64,000 bases of DNA from Pseudaminobacter salicylatoxidans (GCF_003148475.1 NZ_QGGG01000002.1:140171-204170); one strand, 5' to 3'; positions 7,780 to 16,412 are shown, counted from the first letter of the stretch. Notes: generated by a model not told the origin, from the sequence alone. Numbers and translations are program-made.

Positions 7780-9351
7780 GTGGCGACTCCTCCTGAGACG
7801 TCCGACGCCAACCTCCTCGAGGTTCGCGGGCTGACGAAAATCTTTGGCACGCTGAAGGCCTGCGACCATATCGACTTGACAATCGGTAAGGGAGAGATTC
7901 ACGCGCTGCTCGGTGAGAACGGCGCGGGTAAATCCACGCTCGTTAAGATGCTGTTCGGCACGCTGGAGCCGAATGCCGGTGAAATCCTCTGGAACGGACA
8001 GCCGGTGCGGATTTCCAATCCGCACATTGCCCGCAAGCTGGGCATCGGCATGGTCTTCCAGCATTTTTCGCTCTTCGATGCACTGAGCGCAGCGGAAAAC
8101 ATTGCCCTTTCGCTGGACGACAAGACGCCGATCTCAACGATTGCGGCCAAGGCCAAGGCGTTGTCCTACTCCTACGGGCTGCCGCTCGATCCGCATTCGC
8201 TGGTCGGCGACCTGTCCGTGGGCGAGCGCCAGCGCATCGAGATCATCCGCTGCCTGCTGCAGGCGCCCGAGCTCATCATTCTCGACGAGCCCACGGCGGT
8301 TCTGACGCCGCAGGAAGCCGACAAGCTGTTCGAAACATTGGAACGGCTGCGGGCGGAGGGCAAGTCGATCCTCTACATTTCGCACCGGCTGGAAGAGGTT
8401 AAACGCATCTGCGACCGCGCCACCGTGCTGCGTCACGGCAAGGTCGTCGATCATTGCGATCCGCGCCAGGAAACCGCGGCATCGCTTGCGCGCATGATGG
8501 TCGGCAGCGAGGTGCAGGCCGTGGTTCGTCCGCCGGTCGAAGACGCGAACAACCAGGCGGCGCTGCTTGAGGTGCGTAAGCTGTCGCGGGCGCCTGCAAC
8601 ACCGTTCTCGATCCCGCTGCGCGACATCAGCCTGGATGTCAGGGCCGGCGAGATCATCGGCATTGCTGGCGTTGCCGGAAACGGGCAGGGTGAGTTTTTC
8701 GAGGCTGTTTCAGGCGAGGTCCAGCAGGCCGATGCCGGTTCGGTGCGCATTCGCGGCAAGGACGCAGGTCGCCTGTCCATCACCGGAAGGCGTCTCCTGG
8801 GCGCGGCTTTCGTGCCCGAAGAGCGGCTGGGTCATGGCGCGGCACCGCGCATGACATTGTCGGAAAACATGCTGCTGTCGCGGCATGCCACCGACAGGAA
8901 GGCATTTCTTGGTGTCGCGGGGGTGGTGCGCAAGCACGCCATATCGACGGCATCGCAACGCGTGATCGAGGAGATGGACGTTCGCAAGAGCGCACCCGAT
9001 CCTGAGGCTGCCTCCCTTTCAGGCGGCAACCTGCAAAAATTCATCGTCGGGCGAGAGCTCGACCGGCGGCCGGCGGTCATGGTCATCAACCAGCCGACCT
9101 GGGGCGTGGATGCCGGTGCTGCAGCCCATATCCGTCAGGCCCTGATCGAGCTTGCCCGTAGCGGTTCCGCCGTCCTCGTCATCAGCCAGGACCTGGACGA
9201 ACTGTTCGAAATTTCGGATGCGATAGCAGTCATGCACAATGGCATGCTGTCCCGGCCGATTCCGATCGCCGAGGCCACGCTGGAGAAGATCGGCCTGCTC
9301 ATGGGCGGCGCCGAACCAGGCCATGTCGAACATTCCAGGGAGCCGGCCTGA
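7780..9351 (+). CDS. BMP-type (nucleoside/simple sugar) ABC transporter, ATP-binding protein
   Basis: 523-aa duplicated ATPase of the YufO/RbsA-like class. The first domain has Walker A GENGAGKST (about residue 47), signature LSVGERQRIEI and Walker B IILDEPTAVL. In the second domain the Walker A equivalent is GVAGNGQGE and the signature is LSGGNLQKFIVGREL. Such double-domain ATPases energise importers for nucleosides or monosaccharides. GTG start with a short GGGAAA site upstream. The stop overlaps the next ATG by one base (TGATG), so translation is probably coupled. First gene of a four-gene import operon. Confidence 0.92.
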   Translation: MATPPETSDANLLEVRGLTKIFGTLKACDHIDLTIGKGEIHALLGENGAGKSTLVKMLFGTLEPNAGEILWNGQPVRISNPHIARKLGIGMVFQHFSLFDALSAAENIALSLDDKTPISTIAAKAKALSYSYGLPLDPHSLVGDLSVGERQRIEIIRCLLQAPELIILDEPTAVLTPQEADKLFETLERLRAEGKSILYISHRLEEVKRICDRATVLRHGKVVDHCDPRQETAASLARMMVGSEVQAVVRPPVEDANNQAALLEVRKLSRAPATPFSIPLRDISLDVRAGEIIGIAGVAGNGQGEFFEAVSGEVQQADAGSVRIRGKDAGRLSITGRRLLGAAFVPEERLGHGAAPRMTLSENMLLSRHATDRKAFLGVAGVVRKHAISTASQRVIEEMDVRKSAPDPEAASLSGGNLQKFIVGRELDRRPAVMVINQPTWGVDAGAAAHIRQALIELARSGSAVLVISQDLDELFEISDAIAVMHNGMLSRPIPIAEATLEKIGLLMGGAEPGHVEHSREPA

Positions 9352-10451
9352 TGCGCATCGAACTCGTCAAGAGGCCGCAACGCTCGGCGCTTTTCAGCGC
9401 CTTGTCGCCGTTCATCGCGCTGGCGTTGACCCTCGTTGCAGGTGCGATCATGTTTTCGCTGCTGGGCAAGAATCCGCTCGATGCCTTGTATTATTACTTC
9501 ATCGATCCGCTGCGCGAGGTCTGGTCGCTGCACGAACTGGCGGTGAAGGCCGCGCCGCTCATCCTCATCGCGATCGGGCTTTCGGTCTGCTTTCTGTCCA
9601 ACAACTGGAATATCGGCGCCGAAGGCCAGTTCATCATGGGCGCTGTGGCGGGCTCGATCCTGCCGGTGATGTATCCCGATTTCCAGTCATGGGTCGTCCT
9701 GCCGCTGATGCTGATCATGGGCATGGCCGGCGGTGCGGCTTATGCGGCCGTGCCGGCATTGCTGAAGACGCGCTTCAACACCAATGAAATCCTGACCAGC
9801 CTCATGCTGGTCTATGTGGCGCAACTGTTCCTCGACTGGATGGTGCGCGGCCCCTGGCGCAACCCGCAGGGCATGAATTTCCCGGAAACGCGGAACTTCC
9901 ATGAATATGCGATCCTGCCGGAAATCTGGGCGTCGTCGGGCAGGGCGCATTGGGGATTTATCTTCGCGCTCGTGGCAGCGGTGGCGGTGTGGTTCATGCT
10001 GTCGAAGACCCTGCGCGGTTACGAGGTCAAGGTGCTCGGGCAGAGCCCCAGGGCAGGGCGCTTCGCGGGCTTCTCCTCCGCGAAGATGGTGTTCTTCGCC
10101 TTCGTCGTTTCAGGCGCGCTTGCCGGGCTTGCCGGTATCTCCGAAGTCTCCGGCGCGATTGGCCAGTTGCGGCCGACAATCTCTCCCGGCTACGGCTTCA
10201 CGGCGATCATCGTTGCCTTCCTCGGTCGGCTCAATCCACTCGGCATCGTCGCAGCCGGTCTGGTTCTGGCGCTCTCCTATCTCGGCGGTGAGGCGGCACA
10301 GATTTCCATCGGCGTCTCCGACAAGGTCGCGCGTGCCTTCCAGGGTCTGCTGCTGTTTTTCGTGCTCGGCGCCGACACGCTGATCCACTACCGCATTCGT
10401 TTTGTCGCGACCGGCTCGCGCAAGCTGGAGGCATCCCATGGGAATGCTTGA
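9351..10451 (+). CDS. BMP-type ABC transporter permease (YufP-like)
   Basis: Inner-membrane permease, 366 aa, BPD_transp_2 (LivH/AraH/RbsC-like) family. About ten hydrophobic segments are visible, with the conserved SNNWNIGAEGQFIMG block near residues 82-96 and GLAGISEVSGAIGQL near 259-273. The N-terminus MRIELVKRPQRS is short and basic, consistent with a cytoplasmic start. Sits between the ATPase and the second permease, overlapping both, as in nucleoside importers of the BmpA class. Confidence 0.92.
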   Translation: MRIELVKRPQRSALFSALSPFIALALTLVAGAIMFSLLGKNPLDALYYYFIDPLREVWSLHELAVKAAPLILIAIGLSVCFLSNNWNIGAEGQFIMGAVAGSILPVMYPDFQSWVVLPLMLIMGMAGGAAYAAVPALLKTRFNTNEILTSLMLVYVAQLFLDWMVRGPWRNPQGMNFPETRNFHEYAILPEIWASSGRAHWGFIFALVAAVAVWFMLSKTLRGYEVKVLGQSPRAGRFAGFSSAKMVFFAFVVSGALAGLAGISEVSGAIGQLRPTISPGYGFTAIIVAFLGRLNPLGIVAAGLVLALSYLGGEAAQISIGVSDKVARAFQGLLLFFVLGADTLIHYRIRFVATGSRKLEASHGNA

Positions 10452-11358
10452 AGCCATTCTCATCACGATCGCCACGGCCGCGACACCGCTGCTGATCGCC
10501 GCAATCGGCGAACTGGTGGTCGAGCGCTCTGGCGTTCTCAACCTTGGCGTAGAGGGCATGATGGTGATGGGGGCCGTGACCGGCTTCGGTGTCGCGCTCA
10601 TCAGCGGTTCGCCCTGGCTCGGTTTCCTTGCCGCGATATTGGTGGGTGCGCTGTTTTCGCTGCTTTTCGCATTCCTGACGCTGACGCTGGTGACCAATCA
10701 GGTCGCGACCGGCCTTGCGCTCACCCTGCTCGGCCTCGGTGTTTCGGGCATGCTCGGCGAGAGCTTCGTCGGCCTCCCCGGTGTGAAGCTCGGCAGCATC
10801 TACATTCCGGTGCTGACGGACCTGCCGCTGGTCGGCAAGTTCCTGTTCGGGCAGGATCCGATCTTCTACCTCTCGCTGCTGCTCACCGGGAGCGTTGGTT
10901 ATTTTCTCTTCCGCACACGCGCGGGCCTTACGCTTCGTTCCGTCGGCGACAACCATGCTTCCGCCCACGCCCTCGGCATCAACGTCATTCTCATCCGCTA
11001 TCTGGCGGTGATGTTCGGTGGTGCATGTGCGGGATTGGCCGGTGGCTATCTTTCCATCGTCTACACCCCGCAGTGGGTCGAGAACATGACGGCGGGCCGC
11101 GGTTGGATCGCGTTGGCGCTGGTTGTGTTCGCGTCCTGGCGGCCGTGGCGGGTCCTGGCTGGAGCTTATCTGTTCGGCGCCGTCACCATCGGCCAGCTCC
11201 ACGCGCAGGCACTGGGCATAGGCGTGCCGTCGCAATTGCTTTCGTCGCTTCCCTATCTGGCGACAGTTGTCGTTCTTGTACTAATCTCGGGCAACCGGCG
11301 ACTGACAATGGTAAACACACCGGCTTCACTGGGGCGGCCGTTTGTGCCAGATCGCTAA
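10438..11358 (+). CDS. BMP-type ABC transporter permease (YufQ-like)
   Basis: Second membrane subunit, 306 aa from the ATG at 10438, overlapping the end of the first permease by 14 bases; an ATG two codons later (10444) is an equally possible start. The block VVERSGVLNLGVEGMMVMGA (residues 25-44) matches the conserved permease motif of the partner (NIGAEGQFIMG). About eight to ten hydrophobic segments. With its partner it forms the translocation pore of the importer whose binding protein is encoded 51 bases downstream. Confidence 0.92.
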   Translation: MGMLEAILITIATAATPLLIAAIGELVVERSGVLNLGVEGMMVMGAVTGFGVALISGSPWLGFLAAILVGALFSLLFAFLTLTLVTNQVATGLALTLLGLGVSGMLGESFVGLPGVKLGSIYIPVLTDLPLVGKFLFGQDPIFYLSLLLTGSVGYFLFRTRAGLTLRSVGDNHASAHALGINVILIRYLAVMFGGACAGLAGGYLSIVYTPQWVENMTAGRGWIALALVVFASWRPWRVLAGAYLFGAVTIGQLHAQALGIGVPSQLLSSLPYLATVVVLVLISGNRRLTMVNTPASLGRPFVPDR

Positions 11359-11409
11359 AACAAAAGACGGGATAAGGGCCCCCGGGCAACCATTGAGAGG
11401 ATCAACTCC

Positions 11410-12480
11410 ATGAAAAAAACCATTCTGTCGTTTGCCACGGCAGCCGCAGTGATGGCGTTCGGCACGCTGGCCGCCGAAGCCAAGGTCAAGGCCTGCTGGA
11501 TCTATGTCGGCCCCATCGGCGACTTCGGCTACTCGTACCAGCACCACCAGGGCCTGCTGGAAGTGCAGAAGGAACTCGGCGATCAGGTCGAAACGGCCTA
11601 TCTCGAAAGCGTTCCGGAAGGTGCCGACGCCGAGCGCGCCCTGGAGCGCTTCGCACGTTCGGGCTGCAACATCATCTTCGCGACCTCCTTCGGCTTCATG
11701 GATGCGACGAACAAGGTTGCCGGACGCTTCCCCGACGTGAAGTTCGAGCACGCTACCGGCTACAAGCGTGAGCACCCGAACGTCGCGACCTACAATTCGA
11801 AGTTCCATGAAGGGCGCTACGTGCAGGGCGTGATCGCTGCCAAGGTGTCGAAGACCGGCGTTGCCGGCTACATCGCCTCCTTCCCGATCCCGGAAGTCGT
11901 GCTGGGCATCAATGCTTTCATGCTTGGCGCGCAGTCGGTGAATCCGGACTTCAAGGTCAAGGTCGTGTGGGCCAACACCTGGTATGACGCCGGCAAGGAA
12001 GCCGACGCCGCCAAGGCGCTGATCGACCAGGGCGTCGACGTCATCACCCAGCACACCGATTCCACCGCGCCGATGCAGGTTGCCACCGAGCGCGGCGTGA
12101 AGGCCTTCGGCCAGGCCACCGACATGATCAAGTTCGGCCCGGAAACCCAGCTCACCGCAATCGTCGATGATTGGGGTCCGTACTACGTCAAGCGCGTCAA
12201 GGCCGTGATCGACGGCACCTGGCAGCAGCATGACGTCTGGGACGGCATGAAGGAAGGCAACGTCGTGATGGCGCCGTTCACCAACATGCCCGACGACGCC
12301 AAGAAGGCTGCCGAGGAAATCACCGCCAAGATCACGTCGGGCGAGTTCAACCCCTACACCGGCCCGATCTTCAAGCAGGACGGCAGCGAGTGGCTGAAGC
12401 CCGGCGAAGTGGCCGACAACGGCACGCTGCTCGGCCTCAACTTCTACGTCAAGGGCGTGGACGACAAGCTGCCGCAGTAA
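11410..12480 (+). CDS. BMP family ABC transporter substrate-binding protein
   Basis: Periplasmic binding protein, 356 aa, with a signal peptide MKKTILSFATAAAVMAFGTL ending AAEA-KV. The BMP (basic membrane protein/PnrA) fold is recognised from VGPIGDFGYSYQHHQG, ATSFGFMDATNKVA, FEHATGYK and NTWYDAGKEADAAKALIDQG. Known PnrA-type proteins bind purine nucleosides, so a nucleoside or related heterocycle is the likely cargo. GAGAGG lies eight to ten bases before the ATG. It is the last gene of the operon rather than the first and is closed by a strong terminator. Confidence 0.92.
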   Translation: MKKTILSFATAAAVMAFGTLAAEAKVKACWIYVGPIGDFGYSYQHHQGLLEVQKELGDQVETAYLESVPEGADAERALERFARSGCNIIFATSFGFMDATNKVAGRFPDVKFEHATGYKREHPNVATYNSKFHEGRYVQGVIAAKVSKTGVAGYIASFPIPEVVLGINAFMLGAQSVNPDFKVKVVWANTWYDAGKEADAAKALIDQGVDVITQHTDSTAPMQVATERGVKAFGQATDMIKFGPETQLTAIVDDWGPYYVKRVKAVIDGTWQQHDVWDGMKEGNVVMAPFTNMPDDAKKAAEEITAKITSGEFNPYTGPIFKQDGSEWLKPGEVADNGTLLGLNFYVKGVDDKLPQ

Positions 12481-12503
12481 GCGCCGGCACGATTCCGAAC
12501 AGG

Positions 12504-12530
12504 AAAGGGCGCCGCGAAGGCGCCCTTTTT
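12504..12530 (+). terminator. Rho-independent terminator of the BMP ABC operon
   Basis: Perfect 10-bp stem AAAGGGCGCC (12504-12513) / GGCGCCCTTT (12519-12528) with loop GCGAA, running into T5 at 12526-12530. It lies 23 bases after the binding-protein stop. Confidence 0.92.
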
Positions 12531-12534
12531 CATG

Positions 12535-12564
12535 CCCGGATTGGCCCGGATTGGCCCGGATTGG
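12535..12564. repeat. Three tandem copies of a 10-bp unit
   Basis: CCCGGATTGG repeated exactly three times just after the operon terminator. It is followed at 12594-12613 by a hairpin, GCCGGACG-GAAT-CGTCTGGC, with one G:T pair. Probably a short intergenic repeat with no coding content. Confidence 0.75.
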
Positions 12565-12686
12565 AATGAGATGAGGGGTAGAGCATTTTTGCAGCCGGAC
12601 GGAATCGTCTGGCGTCGCATACATGCGGCCAGGAAACCAAGCTGGGGCAGCGACGCGTTCGTCAGAACGTCCGCTGTTTCCGCGTC

Positions 12687-14000
12687 TTAGACCGCTATGC
12701 CGTAGAGGTCGTAAGCGTCGGTCTGCTCAATCTTGACGGTGACGATGTCGCCGGTACGCAGCGGGCGGCGCGACTGGATATGCACCGAGCCGTCGATTTC
12801 CGGTGCGTCATATTTCGTGCGACCCTTCGCCGACAGGCCATTGGCCTCGTCGACGATCACCTGCAGGCGCTTGCCGACCTTCTTCTGCTGCTGCGCGGCC
12901 GAAATCTTCTGCTGGCGCTGCATGAAGCGGTGCCAGCGCGCCTCCTTGATCTCCTCCGGCACCTGCTCCAGACCGAGGTCGTTGGAGCGCGCGCCACCGA
13001 CCGGCTCGTATTTGAAGCAGCCCGCGCGGTCGATCTTCGCTTCGTCCAGCCAATCGAGAAGCATTTCGAAATCTTCCTCCGTCTCGCCGGGGAATCCGAC
13101 GATGAAGGTTGAGCGGATGGCAAGGTCAGGACAGATCTCGCGCCAGCCGCGGATACGGTCGAGCGTCTTTTCGCCATGGGCGGGCCGGCGCATGTTCTTC
13201 AGCACCTGCGGCGAGGCGTGCTGGAAGGGGATGTCGAGATAGGGAAGTATCTTGCCTTCCGCCATCAAGGGGATCACATCGGCAACGTGCGGGTAGGGGT
13301 AGACATAATGCATGCGCACCCACACGCCGAGTTCGCCGAGCTCCTGCGCCAGATCGAGGAATTTGGCGCGCACCTCGCGTTCCTGGAACAGGCTGGTCTG
13401 GTACTTGATGTCCACGCCATAGGCGCTGGTATCCTGGGAAATGACAAGGATTTCCTTCACGCCGGCCTTGGCGAGTTTTTCCGCCTCGCGCAGCACGTCG
13501 CCCGCCGGGCGCGAGACGAGATCGCCGCGCAGGGCAGGGATGATGCAGAAGGTGCAGCGGTTGTTGCAGCCTTCGGAAATCTTGAGATAGGCATAGTGGC
13601 GCGGCGTGAGCTTGACGCCCTGCGGCGGCAGCAGATCGACAAACGGGTCATGCGCGGGCGGCGCCGCTTCATGCACGGCAGCCATGACGCTTTCATAGGC
13701 TTGCGGGCCGGTGATGGCGAGCACGTTGGGATGCTTTTCGCGGATCAGTTCCGGCGTCGCGCCCATACAGCCGGTTACGATGACCTTGCCGTTTTCCTTC
13801 ATCGCTGTGCCGATGGCGTCCAGCGACTCGTCCCGGGCCGAATCCAGAAAGCCGCAAGTATTGACGACGACCAGATCTGCACCGTCATGCTTGCGGGCGA
13901 TCTCATAGCCTTCGGCGCGGAGACGCGTGATGATCCGTTCGGAATCGACAAGGGCTTTCGGGCAGCCAAGGCTGACAAAACTGACGCGGGGCGCGGACAT
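12687..14000 (-). CDS. rimO: Ribosomal protein S12 (Asp) methylthiotransferase RimO
   Basis: Radical-SAM enzyme that methylthiolates the conserved aspartate of ribosomal protein S12. 437 aa, full length. The N-terminal UPF0004 domain carries the cluster cysteines C13 (SLGCPKA), C49 (NTCGF) and C78 (TGCMG). The radical-SAM CxxxCxxC is C145, C149, C152 ([10 protein letters not shown]). A C-terminal TRAM domain (last ~70 residues, [12 protein letters not shown]...) binds substrate. The SLGCPK start and C-terminal length favour RimO over MiaB. Cytosolic and apparently monocistronic; the TerC-family gene upstream on this strand is separated by hairpins. Confidence 0.95.
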   Translation of the reverse strand: MSAPRVSFVSLGCPKALVDSERIITRLRAEGYEIARKHDGADLVVVNTCGFLDSARDESLDAIGTAMKENGKVIVTGCMGATPELIREKHPNVLAITGPQAYESVMAAVHEAAPPAHDPFVDLLPPQGVKLTPRHYAYLKISEGCNNRCTFCIIPALRGDLVSRPAGDVLREAEKLAKAGVKEILVISQDTSAYGVDIKYQTSLFQEREVRAKFLDLAQELGELGVWVRMHYVYPYPHVADVIPLMAEGKILPYLDIPFQHASPQVLKNMRRPAHGEKTLDRIRGWREICPDLAIRSTFIVGFPGETEEDFEMLLDWLDEAKIDRAGCFKYEPVGGARSNDLGLEQVPEEIKEARWHRFMQRQQKISAAQQQKKVGKRLQVIVDEANGLSAKGRTKYDAPEIDGSVHIQSRRPLRTGDIVTVKIEQTDAYDLYGIAV

Positions 14001-14018
14001 ACTCAGGTTCCAAATTGA

Positions 14019-14043
14019 AATCGCCGGCGTCGTGCCGGCGATT
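14019..14043 (-). terminator. Hairpin terminator after the TerC-family gene
   Basis: Perfect 10-bp arms AATCGCCGGC (14019-14028) and GCCGGCGATT (14034-14043) with a 5-base loop. On the minus strand the stem is followed by a T-rich tail (TTTCAATTT). Just upstream on that strand is a second, two-part hairpin (GATATTCG 14052-14059 with CGAATATC 14096-14103; GGTTTCG 14065-14071 with CGAAACC 14082-14088). Confidence 0.55.
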
Positions 14044-14137
14044 GGTCTACCGATATTCGGCGATGGTTTCGCAGACTAATCCGAAACCGGTGCGGCGAAT
14101 ATCACAACTCCCACGTCCTTGAAAAGGCGCTGCAACA

Positions 14138-14821
14138 CTATCTGTATGCAGCCGCTTCCCCGCCGAACCAGGGCTCCAGAAAGCCGAACTGCTCGGGAAA
14201 CTCGGATACCGCGCCATCCAGCAGCATGTTGATTGCCACATAAAGGATGATGAGCAGGCCGACATAGGCGATCCAGCGGTGACGGTGGAGCAAACGTGCG
14301 ATGAAGGAGGCCGCAAACCCCATCAAGGCGATGGAGAGGGCAAGTCCGATGATCAGGACGGTGGGGTGATCCATCGAGGCGCCCGCCACCGCCAGGACAT
14401 TGTCCAGGGACATGGAAACGTCGGCAATCACGATTTGGGTGGCCGCCTGCATCAGCGTCTTGCGCGGTGCAGCGCCGTTCCGTTTCACATTTCCATCGGA
14501 AAGAATTTCCGTGGCTTCCTCTTCCTCGGCCTGGGTGACGCGCAGTTCGCGCCACATCTTCCAGCATACCCACAGCAGCAGCAGCCCGCCCGCTATGAGC
14601 AGCATGGGGCCGATTGCGAGAAGCCATTGCGTGATAAGGGCGAAGATGATGCGCAGCACGGTAGCCGCGCCGATGCCGATAAGGATTGCTTTCTTGCGTT
14701 GATCCGCCGGCAGGCCGGCTGCGGCAAGGCCGATAACGATTGCATTGTCTCCGGCCAGAACCAGATCGATGGCCACGACCTGAAGCAACGCTGCAAGACC
14801 TGCGGCTGTGAAAATTTCCAT
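14138..14821 (-). CDS. TerC family integral membrane protein
   Basis: Inner-membrane protein of about 227 aa from the ATG at 14821 (MEIFTAAGLAALLQ); an upstream TTG-led extension is not family-like. Seven or so hydrophobic segments. The two halves each carry the acidic membrane motif of the family: AIDLVLAGDNAIVIGLA near residue 17 and IADVSMSLDNVLAVAGA near residue 133. A hydrophilic acidic loop (QAEEEEATEIL) separates them. TerC-type proteins, including the E. coli Alx group, are associated with metal (notably manganese) efflux and tellurite resistance; the ion here is not determined. It has a long 5' leader. Confidence 0.88.
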   Translation of the reverse strand: MEIFTAAGLAALLQVVAIDLVLAGDNAIVIGLAAAGLPADQRKKAILIGIGAATVLRIIFALITQWLLAIGPMLLIAGGLLLLWVCWKMWRELRVTQAEEEEATEILSDGNVKRNGAAPRKTLMQAATQIVIADVSMSLDNVLAVAGASMDHPTVLIIGLALSIALMGFAASFIARLLHRHRWIAYVGLLIILYVAINMLLDGAVSEFPEQFGFLEPWFGGEAAAYR

Positions 14822-15088
14822 TGGCGGGTTGTCCCTGTTTTCCGGCTCTCCCTTGCGCAGGGCGTAACGCGCAATCTTGCCAAGCGTCAACTCTCAATGG
14901 CGATCGTGATCACAGCCGAACGTGTTTCGCGACCGGCGCGTTCCGCACATGACAATCGTCATGCTGTTGCTGCTGGCGAGTTGACGTGACAATCGCGCAG
15001 ACGCTAGAAGCACGAAGCACCGCCTCGAGCATCTGCACGCGATTACCCGGAAAATCCCGGGAGGCCGCGACAGGAGTTCAACGTCCCC

Positions 15089-15178
15089 GGAGGGATGGCC
15101 GAGCGGTTTAAGGCACCGGTCTTGAAAACCGGCGTGGCAGCGATGTCACCGTGGGTTCGAATCCCACTCCCTCCGCCA
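15089..15178 (+). tRNA. tRNA-Ser (anticodon TGA)
   Basis: 90-base class II tRNA including encoded CCA. Acceptor GGAGGGA (15089-15095) pairs with TCCCTCC (15168-15174), discriminator G, CCA 15176-15178. The anticodon loop CTTGAAA is closed by CCGGT/ACCGG, giving TGA at 15123-15125. The long variable arm and the T-arm GTGGG-TTCGAAT-CCCAC confirm serine type. Its 3' end is the left boundary of the atypical segment that follows. Confidence 0.97.
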
Positions 15179-15179
15179 T
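15167..15179 (+). repeat. Left 13-bp direct repeat at tRNA-Ser 3' end (candidate attL)
   Basis: CTCCCTCCGCCAT covers the last bases of the tRNA acceptor plus CCA and one base beyond. The same 13 bases recur at 16413-16425. This is the pattern left by tRNA-targeted integration. Confidence 0.5.
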
Positions 15180-15250
15180 CTTCTCAATTTAACGCTAGCT
15201 CATTCGCTGCTGTCGTCACCAACCTTCGAACATAAGATCCTTGCAGACAG

Positions 15251-15286
15251 GAGATTAGTATGCGCATAAATGCGCATACTAATCTC
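15251..15286. promoter_or_regulatory. 36-bp perfect palindrome upstream of the XRE regulator (candidate auto-operator)
   Basis: Arms of 16 bases (15251-15266 and 15271-15286) are exactly complementary around TAAA. Nested inside are two copies of the self-complementary octamer ATGCGCAT (15260-15267 and 15270-15277), spaced exactly 10 bp. A TTGCAG hexamer at 15241-15246 could be a -35 whose -10 falls within the palindrome. The regulator's ATG is 15 bases downstream with GGGAGG between. This fits autoregulation by the XRE protein; an RNA hairpin role is an alternative. Confidence 0.6.
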
Positions 15287-15301
15287 AATAGGGAGGCTTG
15301 A

Positions 15302-16321
15302 ATGGCGATCAATCGACTAAAATATTTCCGGGTCACGAATGCCGAGACACAGACCCAAACAGCTACGGCGGTCGGCGTAACGCAACCAACGTATCAACGC
15401 TGGGAGACGGGAAAGACCGAGGTCCCCAAAAGTCATCTTGCCAAGTTAGCAAAGCATTTCAAGACCACCGAATTGGAATTGCTTGGTCGCCACCCGCCGA
15501 AAGAGGCGGCGTTCTATGACGATAAAGCTCTGCTGGATTTGCAATATTACGGTGAGTGTGCGGTGCATTTCGTCGGCGGAGGTGAGCCTTTAGTGCTTTC
15601 GATTTCAGAGGCAGCGCACGCCCAAGCATATCGTGAGTTGCAAAGCGATAAGCGATTCATCGTTATCAAGGACTTGGGCAACCGTACAGTGGCGATCCGA
15701 CGCACGGCGATTTCCGAGTTTTATTTTTCCAGTGAAGCTTATGATACCTATGGGCCGGATCATAATGACTACAAACTGGCAACGCTCATCCAGATGCCTG
15801 ACGCCCGCGACTGGGTCATCGTAGAGGCCATTCGAGATGAGGAGGCTGCCGGAGGCAACTACACGTCGCGTTTCGCTAAGGACGATGTTGAGCGCATCCG
15901 ACGCCAGATCATGATTACGGACGAGCAGTTCGGTGAGTTGGTCGCCAACGGTTTCATTAAACCCGAGGACCTCGCAGTTGAAAGGGCCGCAAGGTCGGCG
16001 GAAACTGATGAAATTTTAGCCCTTACTCACACAGTAACGATCCAGCTCTCGACCGGCAGGCGGCGTGAAATCGCCCATCTCGACTGCAACCTTTTCGAAT
16101 GTATCGAGCCTCTTATTGATATCCACCATCCTTATAGCGATGCCGACGAACCGAACATGATCCGGTTACCGTATGAGGGGTATCATCGCACCGCGTTCTT
16201 CAACCCGAATATGCTGGATTATATTTCGTTCCCGACCCACAAAATCGAAGAGGATGAAGTCGAGAGCTATGACGACGGGCTGATGGAGGGCGATAAAGCC
16301 AATAGTACCGATTCCATGTGA
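15302..16321 (+). CDS. XRE-type helix-turn-helix protein with uncharacterised C-terminal domains
   Basis: 339-aa protein. Residues about 5-60 form a Cro/C1-type HTH (TATAVGVTQPTYQRWETGKT, recognition region). The remaining 270 residues match no family I recognise. Two segments, about 85-150 and 243-315, share a similar layout: a short strand, a helical stretch, then a strand ending in an R-T-A-type core (NRTVAIRRTAISEFYF and GYHRTAFFNPNMLDYISF), suggesting a diverged duplicated domain. The C-terminus is acidic. GGGAGG six bases before the ATG. Lower GC than neighbours and flanking tRNA repeats suggest horizontal acquisition. Probably a DNA-binding repressor that senses something through its C-terminal part. 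Confidence 0.75.
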   Translation: MAINRLKYFRVTNAETQTQTATAVGVTQPTYQRWETGKTEVPKSHLAKLAKHFKTTELELLGRHPPKEAAFYDDKALLDLQYYGECAVHFVGGGEPLVLSISEAAHAQAYRELQSDKRFIVIKDLGNRTVAIRRTAISEFYFSSEAYDTYGPDHNDYKLATLIQMPDARDWVIVEAIRDEEAAGGNYTSRFAKDDVERIRRQIMITDEQFGELVANGFIKPEDLAVERAARSAETDEILALTHTVTIQLSTGRRREIAHLDCNLFECIEPLIDIHHPYSDADEPNMIRLPYEGYHRTAFFNPNMLDYISFPTHKIEEDEVESYDDGLMEGDKANSTDSM

Positions 16322-16412
16322 CTAAGCCATTAAGGTCCAGGAGGGGGAAGGGACTCAATATGGAGGGAGGCTCGAGGACTAAGGGGAAGATATAGGGCAC
16401 ATCGCTATTGCG

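Noticed and set aside
12594-12613. A second terminator for the BMP operon
   Set aside because: The stem has a mismatch and no T-run; the perfect terminator at 12504-12530 already serves the operon.
11326-12624. A 432-codon minus-strand frame opposite the BMP binding protein
   Set aside because: It crosses the operon terminator and has no domain; the plus-strand gene has a signal peptide and family motifs.
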